A stretch of 64,000 nucleotides of DNA, from assembly GCA_964035015.1 (NCBI GenBank), contig OZ036002.1:742501-806500 (forward strand), given 5' to 3'. This stretch comes from Corallium rubrum. Its lineage: Eukaryota; Cnidaria; Anthozoa; Scleralcyonacea; Coralliidae. The notes beneath the pieces are model-generated. The model saw nothing but the letters and a program-made list of their open reading frames with translations, did not search any database and was not told the DNA's origin. Below, one piece after another: positions 50,744-59,944 of this stretch. The position numbers were made by a program, and so were the translations under genes. Position 1 is the first letter of the stretch. Each line of letters begins with the position of its first letter.

Positions 50744-52225
50744 ATGGACAATGACATAGAATTGGAACAGGGGCTGAGAGATATATACTATAACCCAGCA
50801 ACTGGTTACCAGTCAGCTGAGAGACTTTACCAGAAATCATTAGGGACTTTAAGCAAGCACAACGACTACGACTACGGCAACGTGTTTGAACAATAGAATT
50901 TCATGTCATATACAAAGAGCTTTTGCAAATGACGGTCCCAAGAGTAATTTTCATGCCGTCGCGACTCTGTTGACAACGTAGAAAAATCATTTTTACGTTG
51001 TAAAGACAACGCGGAACCTGAGTCACTACAGAAGCCTTGGAAAGGCTTAACCTTACTCTCGCGAATAACAGATTGAACAAGTGTTTTTCTTCAAGAGTTT
51101 AAGAACAAAACGAGCCTGTGCGATTACGTATCTTGAAATTTGGATGTATAAAAACACCGCCATTTAATACCACTCTAAAACTTTCCACCGTAGCCGTAGT
51201 CCGTTGTCTGAAGCTTAAAGTCCCTATTGGCTGATGGACTACCGGGTGTGAGTAGGAAGAAGGTCACTGAGTGGTTGAGATCGCAGGACACTTTTACACG
51301 GTATAGGAAAATAGTTAGAAAGCATAAGTTCAGACAGACTAGGGTTTACTACCTAGGTGAGCAGCTACAGATGGATCTTGTTGATATGGGTAAGTATGGG
51401 AATAAGAACGGGGGATACCGTTGGATACTGACAGCTGTTGAAATTCTAAGTAGATATGCCTTTGCAATCCCTGTGTATAGGAAAGACACCGGAAACATGA
51501 CCAAGGCGGTAACGTTGTTGCTTAATAAATTTAAGAAGCGTTTTGGAGCGGATCCAGAACTGGTGCAGTTTGATGATGGTAGGGAATTTTACAATGTTGG
51601 GGTGAGGTCCTTACTGGAGGGAGCTGGTGCTAAGTACTTTAGCACTCTATCAGATAAGAAGGCTGCTGTTGTGGAACGGTTCAACAGAACCCTAAAGACG
51701 GCTATGTGGAAGTACTTTTACAGTAAGGGAACATATAAGTGGACTGATGTTCTAGACTCGCTGGTTAGTAATTACAATAACAGTAAGCATAGAACTATAC
51801 TGATGAAGCCGGCTAATGTGAATAAAAGTAATGAGGCTGAAGTGTGGAACACCTTATTTGGCCACACCTTTGGAGAATACCCTCTAGCTAAATTTAAAGT
51901 TGGTGATACTGTCAGGATAAGTAAGTACAAAAGCATATTCACTAAGGGCTATGAGGCTAACTTCACAGAGGAACTATTCAAGGTGACTAAGGTGATTAGG
52001 GGTGATCCGAATGTTTATGAAATAGAGGACTTAGAGGGTGAGCCAGTAATTGGGAAGTTTTATGAGGAGGAGCTAAGTGCTGTTGTTAAGAAGGATCATG
52101 TTTACAGGGTGGAGAAAGTACTGAAAAGGAAAAGGAAAAAGAAAATGGCCCTGGTGAAGTGGCTCGGGTATGATAGCAAGCATAATAGCTGGATACCTGA
52201 TAGTGATATCCATAATATTGGTTAG
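50744..52225 (+). pseudogene. INT: Integrase (RVE type with chromodomain), interrupted by MITE
   Basis: The N-terminal part starts at ATG 50744 and runs 32 codons before the MITE at 50842-51225; a readthrough frame ends at TAG 50894-50896. The remaining about 332 codons (from 51227) are open to 52225 and in the same register as the N-terminal part once the insert and one TSD copy are discounted. The core has Asp in LQMDLVDM, Asp in VQFDDGREF and Glu in VVERFNRTLK (DDE), as in retroviral and Polinton integrases. The C-terminus has an SH3-like part (FKVGDTVRIS) and a chromodomain (YRVEKVLKRKRKKK, then VKWLGYDSKHNSWIP). An internal start could still give a protein lacking the N-terminal zinc-binding segment. 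Confidence 0.93.
50842..51225. mobile_element. 384-bp MITE inserted in Polinton integrase
   Basis: Termini AGGGACTTTAAGC and GCTTAAAGTCCCT are followed by subterminal inverted words (ACTACGACTACGGC and GTAGCCGTAGT). ATT lies on both sides (50839-50841, 51226-51228), a 3-bp target duplication. Its removal with one ATT restores the integrase frame, which fixes the boundaries. A central hairpin ACAACGTAGAAAAATC...TTTTTACGTTGT is present. Superfamily is not determined. Confidence 0.9.
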
Positions 52226-52232
52226 TGTATAG

Positions 52233-53699
52233 ATGGCTGAAGGTGGTGACGTATTTGACGACTTTGAAATGAAAAACAGATACCCTGGATATGATGAAAT
52301 GGATGATGACCAGTTGGAGTTAGAATACTCTAACCTGTTAAGTCAGGGTGATAATGGTTCAGGCAAATCTGAGAGGATCACATATGTTAGAGATCTTATA
52401 GCCAGAAGAGGATTAGAGTATGATGATTCATTCTTAGACTTAGATGATGGTAAAACGGTTACTATTAAAAACGCTAATGGCTCCACCATAGAAGTACCAG
52501 GTGTTGAATTCATCCTTAACCCACAGGATGATCAGAGCAATTTCACCCGTATTAATGATGAGGTATATAGTGTACTTGACGAGACACTTGGTGACGATGA
52601 AAGCATACTCAACGAAAGTAAGTACGATGAGGTTATGGAAAGACTTAAAAACGTTAAGTCGAAGAATAAAGCTAATATTGGCAATCAACTTGAAAGGGTT
52701 GTAGCTGTGACGAAAATAGTTCAAGTTAAAAACAAAGTCAACCTAAACCCAAAAAACCGGATAGCACAGGAGATACTGGACAGATCAATTATTATTCAAC
52801 GAAAAGACGGAGAAGATACATTATGGTTTAAACCTAAATTAAAAAGCGGAAGGTTATCAGGCAGAGCAGTACAGATTATGAAACGTGGTAAAACAAAAGT
52901 CCCACAGTACTCGACAGCTATTGGGTCGGAAAATGCTGTTGGCCAGTATAAAAAGCTAATTAGCGATTACAGAAAAGACATAGGGTATAGGAAAGTCCAT
53001 TTTGTAGAAACTGAACCAGAGGACTACCCAGTGGTTGATATACAAGCCAACTCTAATAACTACGTAGATATACCTGGACTGACTACTAGAGAAAATTGTG
53101 AAATGAGAGGTGTACTGAACCCATCATCCGCCATGGACCCAAACTCAAGGGTAGGTGATCAGGGAGCCTTACAGCTCCAGGCGAACTACTTTGATGAAGC
53201 AGCAGCTGAAACGGAGGAACAGATGACTTCAGAAAATGAAGATAACAGAGAACTGGCAGAAAGAATAGAAGGACTAAGAAAGGCTCAAGATCTTGTGTTA
53301 GAGCAGAGACAACTGGAAGAGACAAGGGAGCAGCAGGAGGAATACATATCCAGGCTAGAGAGATTCAAAGAGTGGATGAAGGAGAACTGGCTTGGTGCCA
53401 CATCACTTGCTGTTGGCCTGGCTAGCATTCTGACGACTGTGATCATAGGGTTGCGTCACAATATTAAAAGGGGTTCTAACGCTGTCGGGTCATTCGGACG
53501 GTCGGTCTATAACGCCTTTAGGAATCTGACAAAGAAACTCGGCCCAGTGTTAGGTCCTATTATCATGGCGGTTGGTAACCTTATAGTTGCTCTGCTAAAG
53601 TATGGTGCCATGGGGTTGGCTTGGTTGGCTAGCAATCTGTGGGTGTTGGTTATAGCGATTGTGTGGATGGTTTATGACAGGTATGGTAAAAGTAAATAA
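52233..53699 (+). CDS. 488-aa coiled-coil multi-TM Polinton protein
   Basis: An acidic N-terminal region (EMDDDQLELEYSNLL; DDSFLDLDDGKTV) is followed by a basic central domain and a long coiled coil (about residues 335-375, rich in Glu/Gln/Arg). Several hydrophobic segments at about 388-410 and 437-482 form a membrane anchor. It starts 7 bp after the integrase stop with TTAGTGTATAG before the ATG. I do not recognise a known domain. A proline/glycine-rich TM end and an elongated soluble part suggest a virion membrane or vertex protein. The frame is intact. Confidence 0.7.
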   Translation: MAEGGDVFDDFEMKNRYPGYDEMDDDQLELEYSNLLSQGDNGSGKSERITYVRDLIARRGLEYDDSFLDLDDGKTVTIKNANGSTIEVPGVEFILNPQDDQSNFTRINDEVYSVLDETLGDDESILNESKYDEVMERLKNVKSKNKANIGNQLERVVAVTKIVQVKNKVNLNPKNRIAQEILDRSIIIQRKDGEDTLWFKPKLKSGRLSGRAVQIMKRGKTKVPQYSTAIGSENAVGQYKKLISDYRKDIGYRKVHFVETEPEDYPVVDIQANSNNYVDIPGLTTRENCEMRGVLNPSSAMDPNSRVGDQGALQLQANYFDEAAAETEEQMTSENEDNRELAERIEGLRKAQDLVLEQRQLEETREQQEEYISRLERFKEWMKENWLGATSLAVGLASILTTVIIGLRHNIKRGSNAVGSFGRSVYNAFRNLTKKLGPVLGPIIMAVGNLIVALLKYGAMGLAWLASNLWVLVIAIVWMVYDRYGKSK

Positions 53700-53714
53700 G
53701 ATATAACTTAGTCT

Positions 53715-54950
53715 ATGTTGCAGGAAGATAGAATCAATCCGAGCTACAAACTAAAGAGACCAGACAGTAGTAAGAAAGGAACTAGGAGAGTAGTCGATGT
53801 GACATTCAACCCAACACATATATCCTCTGGTCAGGACCTGTATGTAAAGCTATCGACATTACCGGTTAATCATGTGTTAATCCCTGGGAGTAGAATGCTT
53901 ACTTTCAGCCTTAAGAATGGTAATAAGGAGTCATACCATCAGAACAATCTAAAGTCCACTCTTTTTAAACAAATCACCCATATGTTCAATGGAGAAAAAT
54001 ACAGAGATCTGAATGAGGCTCATGTTCTCAGGTGCTATGAGGACCTTTGGTCTAAGTCAAAGCGGGTTGGAAAAATTGATCAGGGTCTTGGTGGGAGTGT
54101 GAATCTTGCTAAGCTAAGGAGTCAGGATGCAAGTGGTGATAACAGTGTTGCTGGTGATGTTCTCATGAATAGCATCTACGGTGACAGGTTCACAGTTCCT
54201 ATCGATGATGACTGGCTTACTGAAAATGGGGCTGTCTACCCCCACGCGCTTCAGAATACACACGAGACTATACTGAAAATTAACAGTCCGGGTAATGTGT
54301 TACTACCCGGTGGTAGTGGTAAGGCTGTGCCAGGTAGCTTTAAACTGGATAACCTAAAGTTGAGGTATGAGACAGTTGAGAATGAGATTCTGGCTAGTGA
54401 GACCGAGGGAATCTATAGCAGAGGGAAATCTTCCTACTACAGTCACGCCACCCTGGTTAAAACCTTCCCAGTTTCTGCTGCTACTACAAAAATCCATGAA
54501 AATGTGAACCTACCAAGGAAGTCTCTAAGAAACATCGTAATGATCTTCAAAAGAACCACTGATGGAAGTGAGTCGTTCTACTACCCAGCTATTGAGAGTG
54601 TCAAAATAAGTTTCCAGGGTCAACCAAATTTCCTGTACACACAGTCGATGAAGAAGTACGATTTCTTTAATGAGGCTAGCCGGGTGTTCTTCCCATGTGA
54701 TGACAAGTCTGACAGAAATGTTAGTGAAGCGAATTTCTACAACGATAAGTTCGCCTTGGTCTGTGACTTTTCAACAACGGCGCTAAAGAGGGTACAGGGC
54801 CAGGGTGTAAAGCTGACTGACACACAAAACGGAATACTTATCGAGGTTGATAAAAGTGCTGGGACCACTGCCTGTACCTGCTACCTGTACGTTCTGTCTG
54901 ATGGGCTAATAAACCTGGCTAATGGACAGCTTCAGTCTATTCAGTATTAG
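53715..54950 (+). CDS. MCP: Probable major capsid protein (double jelly-roll)
   Basis: This 411-residue protein is beta-rich with no TM or enzymatic motif. Segments such as MLTFSLKNGN, MFNGEKYRDLNEAHVLRCYE, AIESVKISFQGQPNFLY and a C-terminal YLYVLSDGLINLANGQ resemble the strand-loop pattern of Polinton and adintovirus capsid proteins, including the closing LY-x-x-L-x-DG strand. It sits immediately before the packaging ATPase (3-bp gap), the usual neighbour of the MCP. It is somewhat shorter than many Polinton MCPs. It would form the trimeric capsomers of an icosahedral shell. Assignment is by size, context and pattern. Confidence 0.7.
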   Translation: MLQEDRINPSYKLKRPDSSKKGTRRVVDVTFNPTHISSGQDLYVKLSTLPVNHVLIPGSRMLTFSLKNGNKESYHQNNLKSTLFKQITHMFNGEKYRDLNEAHVLRCYEDLWSKSKRVGKIDQGLGGSVNLAKLRSQDASGDNSVAGDVLMNSIYGDRFTVPIDDDWLTENGAVYPHALQNTHETILKINSPGNVLLPGGSGKAVPGSFKLDNLKLRYETVENEILASETEGIYSRGKSSYYSHATLVKTFPVSAATTKIHENVNLPRKSLRNIVMIFKRTTDGSESFYYPAIESVKISFQGQPNFLYTQSMKKYDFFNEASRVFFPCDDKSDRNVSEANFYNDKFALVCDFSTTALKRVQGQGVKLTDTQNGILIEVDKSAGTTACTCYLYVLSDGLINLANGQLQSIQY

Positions 54951-54953
54951 TGT

Positions 54954-55550
54954 ATGGATCAGCCGGAGACTATTCTGATAGTTGGGCCATCTGGATGTGG
55001 TAAAACTTACACATTGCTTAACGAAATACTTTCTGTGGAGTATGGGAAGTATTTTGACTTCATCATAATACTCTGTCCCACACTGTGGATAAATATGACA
55101 TACCTAGACTGGAGATATCTTAATAGCGACCCTGATGTCATAGGACTTAGCATAAGTCCAGATAGACTAGACCCTGTTATTGAGGCAGTAGTAAAAATTT
55201 ACTCTGGATCTAAGACTGCTGTAATAGTTGATGACATGAGTAACACAGGTGATCAACATCTTAACGACGGCATGCTGGCTTTTTTATCATATAGTGGTAG
55301 GCATCATAATATCACATTGTTCATTCTCACTCAGAAGCTGAATAGTGTCGCGACTGGTATAAGGGACAATACCACTAGACTGTTATTTTTCAGCACACAT
55401 AACAGGAGAAGTATGAAGGTGTTGAGGGATGAGTTCTTCGGACATATAGCAGACGCTGAAATGGAGAAGTCTATCATTGCGCATCTTGCCACTGGTAAAT
55501 ACCTTGACATTAAACTCAGTGCGCAGCCACCGACCTATGAAGTTAAATGA
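54954..55550 (+). CDS. ATP: Packaging ATPase (FtsK/HerA, A32-like)
   Basis: This 198-residue P-loop ATPase has Walker A GPSGCGKT (11-18), Walker B AVIVDDM (89-95) and a downstream LFILTQ strand (sensor-like) near 126. Arg residues in DNTTRLLFF may serve as the arginine finger. Size and motifs are those of the A32-like genome-packaging ATPases of Polintons and related DNA viruses, which drive DNA into the capsid. The ATG overlaps the TAGTGTATG context. The frame is intact. Confidence 0.93.
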   Translation: MDQPETILIVGPSGCGKTYTLLNEILSVEYGKYFDFIIILCPTLWINMTYLDWRYLNSDPDVIGLSISPDRLDPVIEAVVKIYSGSKTAVIVDDMSNTGDQHLNDGMLAFLSYSGRHHNITLFILTQKLNSVATGIRDNTTRLLFFSTHNRRSMKVLRDEFFGHIADAEMEKSIIAHLATGKYLDIKLSAQPPTYEVK

Positions 55551-55565
55551 AACATAACCTAATGT

Positions 55566-56117
55566 ATGCCAAAGAGGGAAGGTAAGCGCAGTAAAAATGA
55601 GCCAGTTGTTATTGAAGATGAGGCTATTGAAAAACTAGTTGATGAGCTACAGGTTGCGGAAGAGAGTATTGCTAAAACTGTGAGCACTGAGGAACCTAGC
55701 ATAGACACCAGGCGCGAGGAACTTATAACTGCATCTGATGATGGGTACATTACCCAGAAGTCCGGACATATAAGAAAATGTAGTGAAAAGACATTAGACA
55801 AAATTTACAAGGCTTATGAAGCTAAAAGGAAGAAGGACGCAGACGGGTTCCTAACAGATTTACTAATAAGTCAGTTCTCAACAATGCTTGGTGGTCTTGA
55901 CGCAATTGAGGATCCTGTTGCGCTGACAGATAAACTTAAGAATAATGGTATACTGAGAAAAGATGTTGAGAGTATTATATCAGTAGTTAGCCCATACATA
56001 CCCCTTATAGGGTTACTCGGAGGTGTCGCCATAACTGGTAAGCACATATACCAGCATAAGACCAAACTGGTGGAGAATAGTATACAACCTATGGTATATG
56101 AACAAGACCCTAAGTAG
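55566..56117 (+). CDS. 183-aa single-TM coiled-coil protein
   Basis: It has a highly charged N-terminus (MPKREGKRSKNEP), coiled-coil segments (about 18-40 and 66-92), one TM segment (about 140-158, YIPLIGLLGGVAI) and a short tail. It overlaps the next gene by 20 bp in another frame. Unrecognised; likely a virion-associated membrane protein. Confidence 0.68.
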   Translation: MPKREGKRSKNEPVVIEDEAIEKLVDELQVAEESIAKTVSTEEPSIDTRREELITASDDGYITQKSGHIRKCSEKTLDKIYKAYEAKRKKDADGFLTDLLISQFSTMLGGLDAIEDPVALTDKLKNNGILRKDVESIISVVSPYIPLIGLLGGVAITGKHIYQHKTKLVENSIQPMVYEQDPK

Positions 56118-57558
56118 ATTCTTCGCTAAGTACCCATATGCTGACAAAAGCAAGTTTATAACTGAATCAGTTTTTGGTAAGACAGAACCTGGCGTGTTCT
56201 TCGGACCCGTCGGCGTCGATGCTACGTACATCTACACCGAGGACCGGGAATTCAAGAGCAATGAGAACTACACCAAGTACCTCACAATAGATAAGCCACC
56301 ACCAAAGTTCCCAAAAATATGGTTAGGTGGTGGTACCGTGCAGAAGGTTCAGGGAAAAAGACACTGGGAGAAGGACATTGAGGGAAAACACGACTTCTCA
56401 AAGTTTACATACCTGTCTGAGAACGTTATAGACTACAGCCTTAACAATTTCAGGGTTTATGTTAATGACCACGACTTCTTCATGTCTAAGTTACCTGTCC
56501 TAAGTCCCGGTAATAGGACTGATATAGCAGTATGGTGGAATAACGGCGAACCTTACTACCAGCTAATCTTTGCCGTCTACCTAAGTACGTACTGCTGTGG
56601 TGTCGGGGTTGAGCATCTAAAGTTCTCCGATGATGTTTATCCAGTGATTACATCTATTATGCGCTTCCATGTGTACTTCACTACCCGACGTATACTAAGG
56701 CGTCTTATAAAGGAGAAGAAAAGTGACCTAATGAGGGAATTTGGTGCTGGTAAGGATGTAATCGACAACATGTCAAATATACCTAGAGAGAAAAAGTTCC
56801 TTATTAACCCACATTCTGGTCAGCATCATGACCGCGCATTTAAGGAGTGGATGTGGAGACTTAACCCTGATTATAAAACACACTACAGAAGGTTCATACC
56901 ACTTAAGACAGATGGTTTTACCAGGATAGGGCTCCAATATCTAAACGAGTCTATCGAGGCTTATGTCTATGCAGTGCTAGGCTCACAAGCTAAAACAAGG
57001 GTAAGTATCGTTAAGAAGGGTGCCGGAAGTCTGGAGTCACAACAGGAATTCAGAGTCCTCGTAAACGACGCCGTCGTTAACTACTCTGTTAGCACTTGGA
57101 TTCTGAATATGAACAGATCAATATCAGATACTAACGTAACCCAGAACTTGGCCATAAGTCCTGACACATGGTTAGTGCCAGGGTCACTCACAATACTGAA
57201 GACAAAAATTATCGGATATAACAACTTACTCAAACACGCGTCTGATGCTATGAAATTTGGTATTAACTCTAAAGTAAACTACCAGCAGCAGGTTGTCCAT
57301 AGGCAACCAAAGAAGGTACACCAGGAATATGTACCACATCTGGAAACATTAGATGAGGAACCAGACAAGAAGGAAAATTCTCCAAACATAGGTTTCCATA
57401 AATCTACGGAACCACAAGCAAAGGAAAATTCTCCACATATAGGTTTCCATACATCTACGGAACCACAAGCACCTGTCACACAGAAAAACAATGAGCTGGG
57501 GATTATCTTGGTTTCAACAGCTGTGGCTGGGTATCTGTTTAGTAAAAACGTCCTGTAG
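56098..57558 (+). CDS. 486-aa tail-anchored Polinton structural protein
   Basis: The last gene of the + block. The main domain (about 1-400) is rich in aromatic and basic residues, with no motif I can assign; regions such as MSKLPVLSPGNRTDI and SVSTWILNMNRSIS are beta-like. A Pro/Gln/Lys-rich linker follows, with a 17-residue direct duplication of the type KENSPxIGFHxSTEPQA (about 423-455). A single C-terminal TM (466-482) ends the protein, giving a tail anchor. Polintons usually carry one or two such large conserved proteins of unknown role. It ends 174 bp before the right TIR. Confidence 0.7.
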   Translation: MNKTLSRFFAKYPYADKSKFITESVFGKTEPGVFFGPVGVDATYIYTEDREFKSNENYTKYLTIDKPPPKFPKIWLGGGTVQKVQGKRHWEKDIEGKHDFSKFTYLSENVIDYSLNNFRVYVNDHDFFMSKLPVLSPGNRTDIAVWWNNGEPYYQLIFAVYLSTYCCGVGVEHLKFSDDVYPVITSIMRFHVYFTTRRILRRLIKEKKSDLMREFGAGKDVIDNMSNIPREKKFLINPHSGQHHDRAFKEWMWRLNPDYKTHYRRFIPLKTDGFTRIGLQYLNESIEAYVYAVLGSQAKTRVSIVKKGAGSLESQQEFRVLVNDAVVNYSVSTWILNMNRSISDTNVTQNLAISPDTWLVPGSLTILKTKIIGYNNLLKHASDAMKFGINSKVNYQQQVVHRQPKKVHQEYVPHLETLDEEPDKKENSPNIGFHKSTEPQAKENSPHIGFHTSTEPQAPVTQKNNELGIILVSTAVAGYLFSKNVL

Positions 57559-57732
57559 TGTGAACATGGGGCGTGCGTTTTCTGAGTAAAAAGGTGGTGC
57601 TAGTGCCTAAACCAGCTGAAATCGGCAATTTCTCTTGATGCTAGTATAGGACGGAAATTTACGACTTTAAAAACGCCGGCACTTGACATATTTCTCTCCA
57701 TACAGTCAAAAGGAGGTTTCTTTAAGTCTGCG
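57559..57732. other. Short non-coding spacer before right TIR
   Basis: AT-rich spacer with no gene; includes ACGACTTTAAAAACGCC, possibly a 3' processing region. Confidence 0.4.
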
Positions 57733-58575
57733 GACTACTTAATAGGATCTGACTTGGATTCTGTGAAGACTTATATTTTGGAAGATCGGTGGCAACCGAC
57801 TGGTCTGGCGAGTTGGGGGCAAAATAAACTGGTCCATTTGTTGGAAGGTTTTATCTGACTCACAATAGACTTTACACTGGTGACTCCTGGTATGATTGCG
57901 GCCCAACACCTCGCCTTCGGCTCGGTGTGGCCGCCTGGACTCCAGGTTGCCGCTGTTCGGGGCTGTTGTGTGGTGCTAGGTAACATGACCATACGGATGA
58001 CTTGACCTTGGTGACTCCAAGAAGTAAGGGGGCGTCCTTCTTATCATAAGCTCGGGACCATCGCCAAACGACTTGGTCGCTGTTGTCTTTTCCACCGTAC
58101 CTAATGTAAACTTTATGTTGCATGGAAAAATAATTTCATATAGGTTGGGCCATTTGTATTCCTGGGTTTTGGATTCCTGGCGGCAACCGACTGGTCCGGC
58201 GAGTTGGGGGTAAAAACAGATGGTCCATTAACTATAACCACCCGTATAGCCAAGCCGTGGTTCTATGCCGTGGTTCCAGTGGTCGCGCTGATGGGGCAAG
58301 TAGGGCCAACCACTGAGGCCAACGGCTGGGGCCAACGGCAGGGCTAACAACTTCCAAGGTACTCAGCGATGGTGTTGACGACTCAGAATAAAAGTGGTGG
58401 TACCGGGGTATGGAAAAAGTGATGGTACCGGGGTATGGAAAAAAGTGGTGCATGCGGTCAACAAAAAACATCCCTGGGAGTGGACAAAAATCTCGTCCAC
58501 GCCTCGGGGAGGAGAGATATCCCTGTCGTAGCACCCAAAATAAACTGGCCTGGTACCCCCATATCCTATACTACT
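57733..58575 (-). repeat. Polinton right terminal inverted repeat (843 bp)
   Basis: Reverse complement of 39503-40345. Its outer end is ACTACT, so read inward from the right it begins AGTAGTATAGG. TTTGTT follows at 58576-58581. Confidence 0.96.
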
Positions 58576-58734
58576 TTTGTTAATATTGTTTTCGATATTT
58601 ATGTAAATCAAAGGCGATTTTTGTCACTTTACATGCATGGTTGGTCATTGTTAATTGTGGAACCAAGACTGCAAAGGCGTACTGAATTATTTGTCTGACT
58701 AAGTAATTTCGAGTTTGTATAGACAAAATATCAG

Positions 58735-59170
58735 TTTACGTTTGTTGCTGAGCGGTCCGGGACATCGTCGTGATAAGAGGCTTATTGTAGTAACTACAAC
58801 ATAATTACTAGACAATTATTGCTGTAGACTTGTAGCTCTGAATTGAAGACGTCCCGGGTGTACGGCACGAATAATTAGCAATAAAATAAACAATATATGG
58901 AAGTTCTACAAACATTTTGTTTTATGAAGTCGCCAGCTCTATAGAGCTGGTGGCCCATTGGGGTGGTGAAACAATACGAAATATTTGAATAAGAAAGAGC
59001 TAATTCCCATACCGTACCAATATGGCCGCCATTTCATTGTTTCGGTACACCAATATGGCCGCCGTGACGTAAGACGAAAACGCTCTATAGACTATAAAGA
59101 AGGGCAAGCGATGAACTGAACACGAGAAAATCGTGAAGAAGCGAGGCTAGCCCAGTTCTCCTTAGAGTGT
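58735..59170 (+). repeat. Segment duplicated from/with 38165-38440, with MITE insert
   Basis: It shares ordered words with 38165-38440. Between about 58935 and 59105 it is interrupted by a relative of the MITE at 11870-12021, containing TTGTTTCGGTACACCAATAT and GCTCTATAG edges. Confidence 0.6.
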
Positions 59171-59176
59171 CTTTAA

Positions 59177-59357
59177 GCCTGGTTTTCATATGTCGCCGAT
59201 CGTCGGCGATTTGTGATTTAGATGCATGTTAAGTAACAGAATAAAAGCACTGCTTTTCTGCATTGTTCTTTATTACTTAACATGCTGCTGCATTTCCCGT
59301 TTTAACATGCATCTAAATCACAAATCGCCGACGATCGGCGACATATGAAAACCAGGC
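59177..59357. mobile_element. Foldback MITE with TTAA target site
   Basis: This 181-bp element with near-perfect arms (GCCTGGTTTTCATATGTCGC...) is flanked by TTAA on both sides (59173-59176, 59358-59361), as for piggyBac or Kolobok-type elements. Confidence 0.92.
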
Positions 59358-59714
59358 TTAATCAATTAACCTTTTCCAAGTGTCGTTATAACTCGATAAA
59401 GTCATCATTTTAGAAGACGAATTAAGGCTTCAGACTGACGGAATTTGACGGTCTTCCAATGTCCCAGTCTGGACCGTCTGGTAGTTTGTCGTCCGGTTTT
59501 CTTGTTTAATTGTTTTAACGACGGAAAAATGGACATTGATTATATACAGGTCAGTGATTGCCACAAATTTACAGAAAAATTCCGATTCTATTTCCGAGTG
59601 AAGTTCGGAAGCTGCCCGATCGTCTCTGAGCCCGCGTTCAATTTCTGGTCTATCATTTGTGATTTGTGGCTTCCGGAGTTAGTTTTATTTCTAAAGTACT
59701 CTCCGCTAGCTAGG

Positions 59715-59852
59715 ATGGCGCAGAATAGCATGAGCTCGGAGCAAATGCAAAAATTCTTGGATGAAAACCAGTACACAGTGAATGGAATTCTACGTTACGA
59801 AAAGGTATTCGGCAAAGGCTTCGTCAGCACAGGCGGTCTCAAGACGACGGAG
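59715..59852 (+). CDS. Phosphoethanolamine N-methyltransferase, first coding exon
   Basis: 46 codons from ATG 59715 end at GAG|GTAAGT, a consensus donor in phase 0. The sequence FLDENQYTVNGILRYEKVFG followed by KGFVSTGG is the highly conserved start of the SAM-dependent methyltransferase domain in phosphoethanolamine methyltransferases of nematodes, plants and Plasmodium, just before the SAM-binding motif I. The enzyme methylates phosphoethanolamine towards phosphocholine for membrane lipid synthesis. The SAM-binding exons are not in the window, so the first intron exceeds 4 kb. The frame extends upstream without a stop to about 59445, but the ATG gives the expected N-terminus. The Polinton ends 1.1 kb upstream and may lie in the promoter region. 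Confidence 0.82.
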
Positions 59853-59944
59853 GTAAGTTTATATATTTGTCTTTGGAATAACTATAGAATACCCCGCCAC
59901 AAAAAACTGTTATTCTTGCTTGCCTAACACCAACCTTCGACTCT

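Larger units (their letters stand above)
39503..58575. mobile_element. Full-length Maverick/Polinton (19,073 bp)
   Basis: A perfect 6-bp duplication TTTGTT (39497-39502 and 58576-58581) flanks TIRs that begin AGTAGTATAGG, as expected for Polintons (AG start, 6-bp TSD, 15-20 kb). The element encodes protein-primed DNA polymerase B, a retroviral-type integrase with chromodomain, an FtsK/HerA-like packaging ATPase and probable capsid proteins, plus many membrane proteins. Genes lie in two divergent blocks meeting at 50044-50072. The TIRs differ at about 5 of 843 bases. Two lesions are visible: a MITE in the integrase and a frameshift in the second VRR-NUC gene. No cysteine protease is recognised. 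The copy is therefore young but probably not self-sufficient. Confidence 0.97.

Noticed and set aside
50894..51209. Intron rather than MITE in the integrase
   Set aside because: The insert begins AGGG and ends CCCT with paired inverted termini and an ATT duplication; it lacks GT/AG borders at the frame-restoring junctions.
59445..59714. Upstream in-frame extension of the methyltransferase exon
   Set aside because: The extension is hydrophobic and unlike the family; the conserved N-terminus starts at the ATG at 59715, so the extension is treated as 5' UTR.
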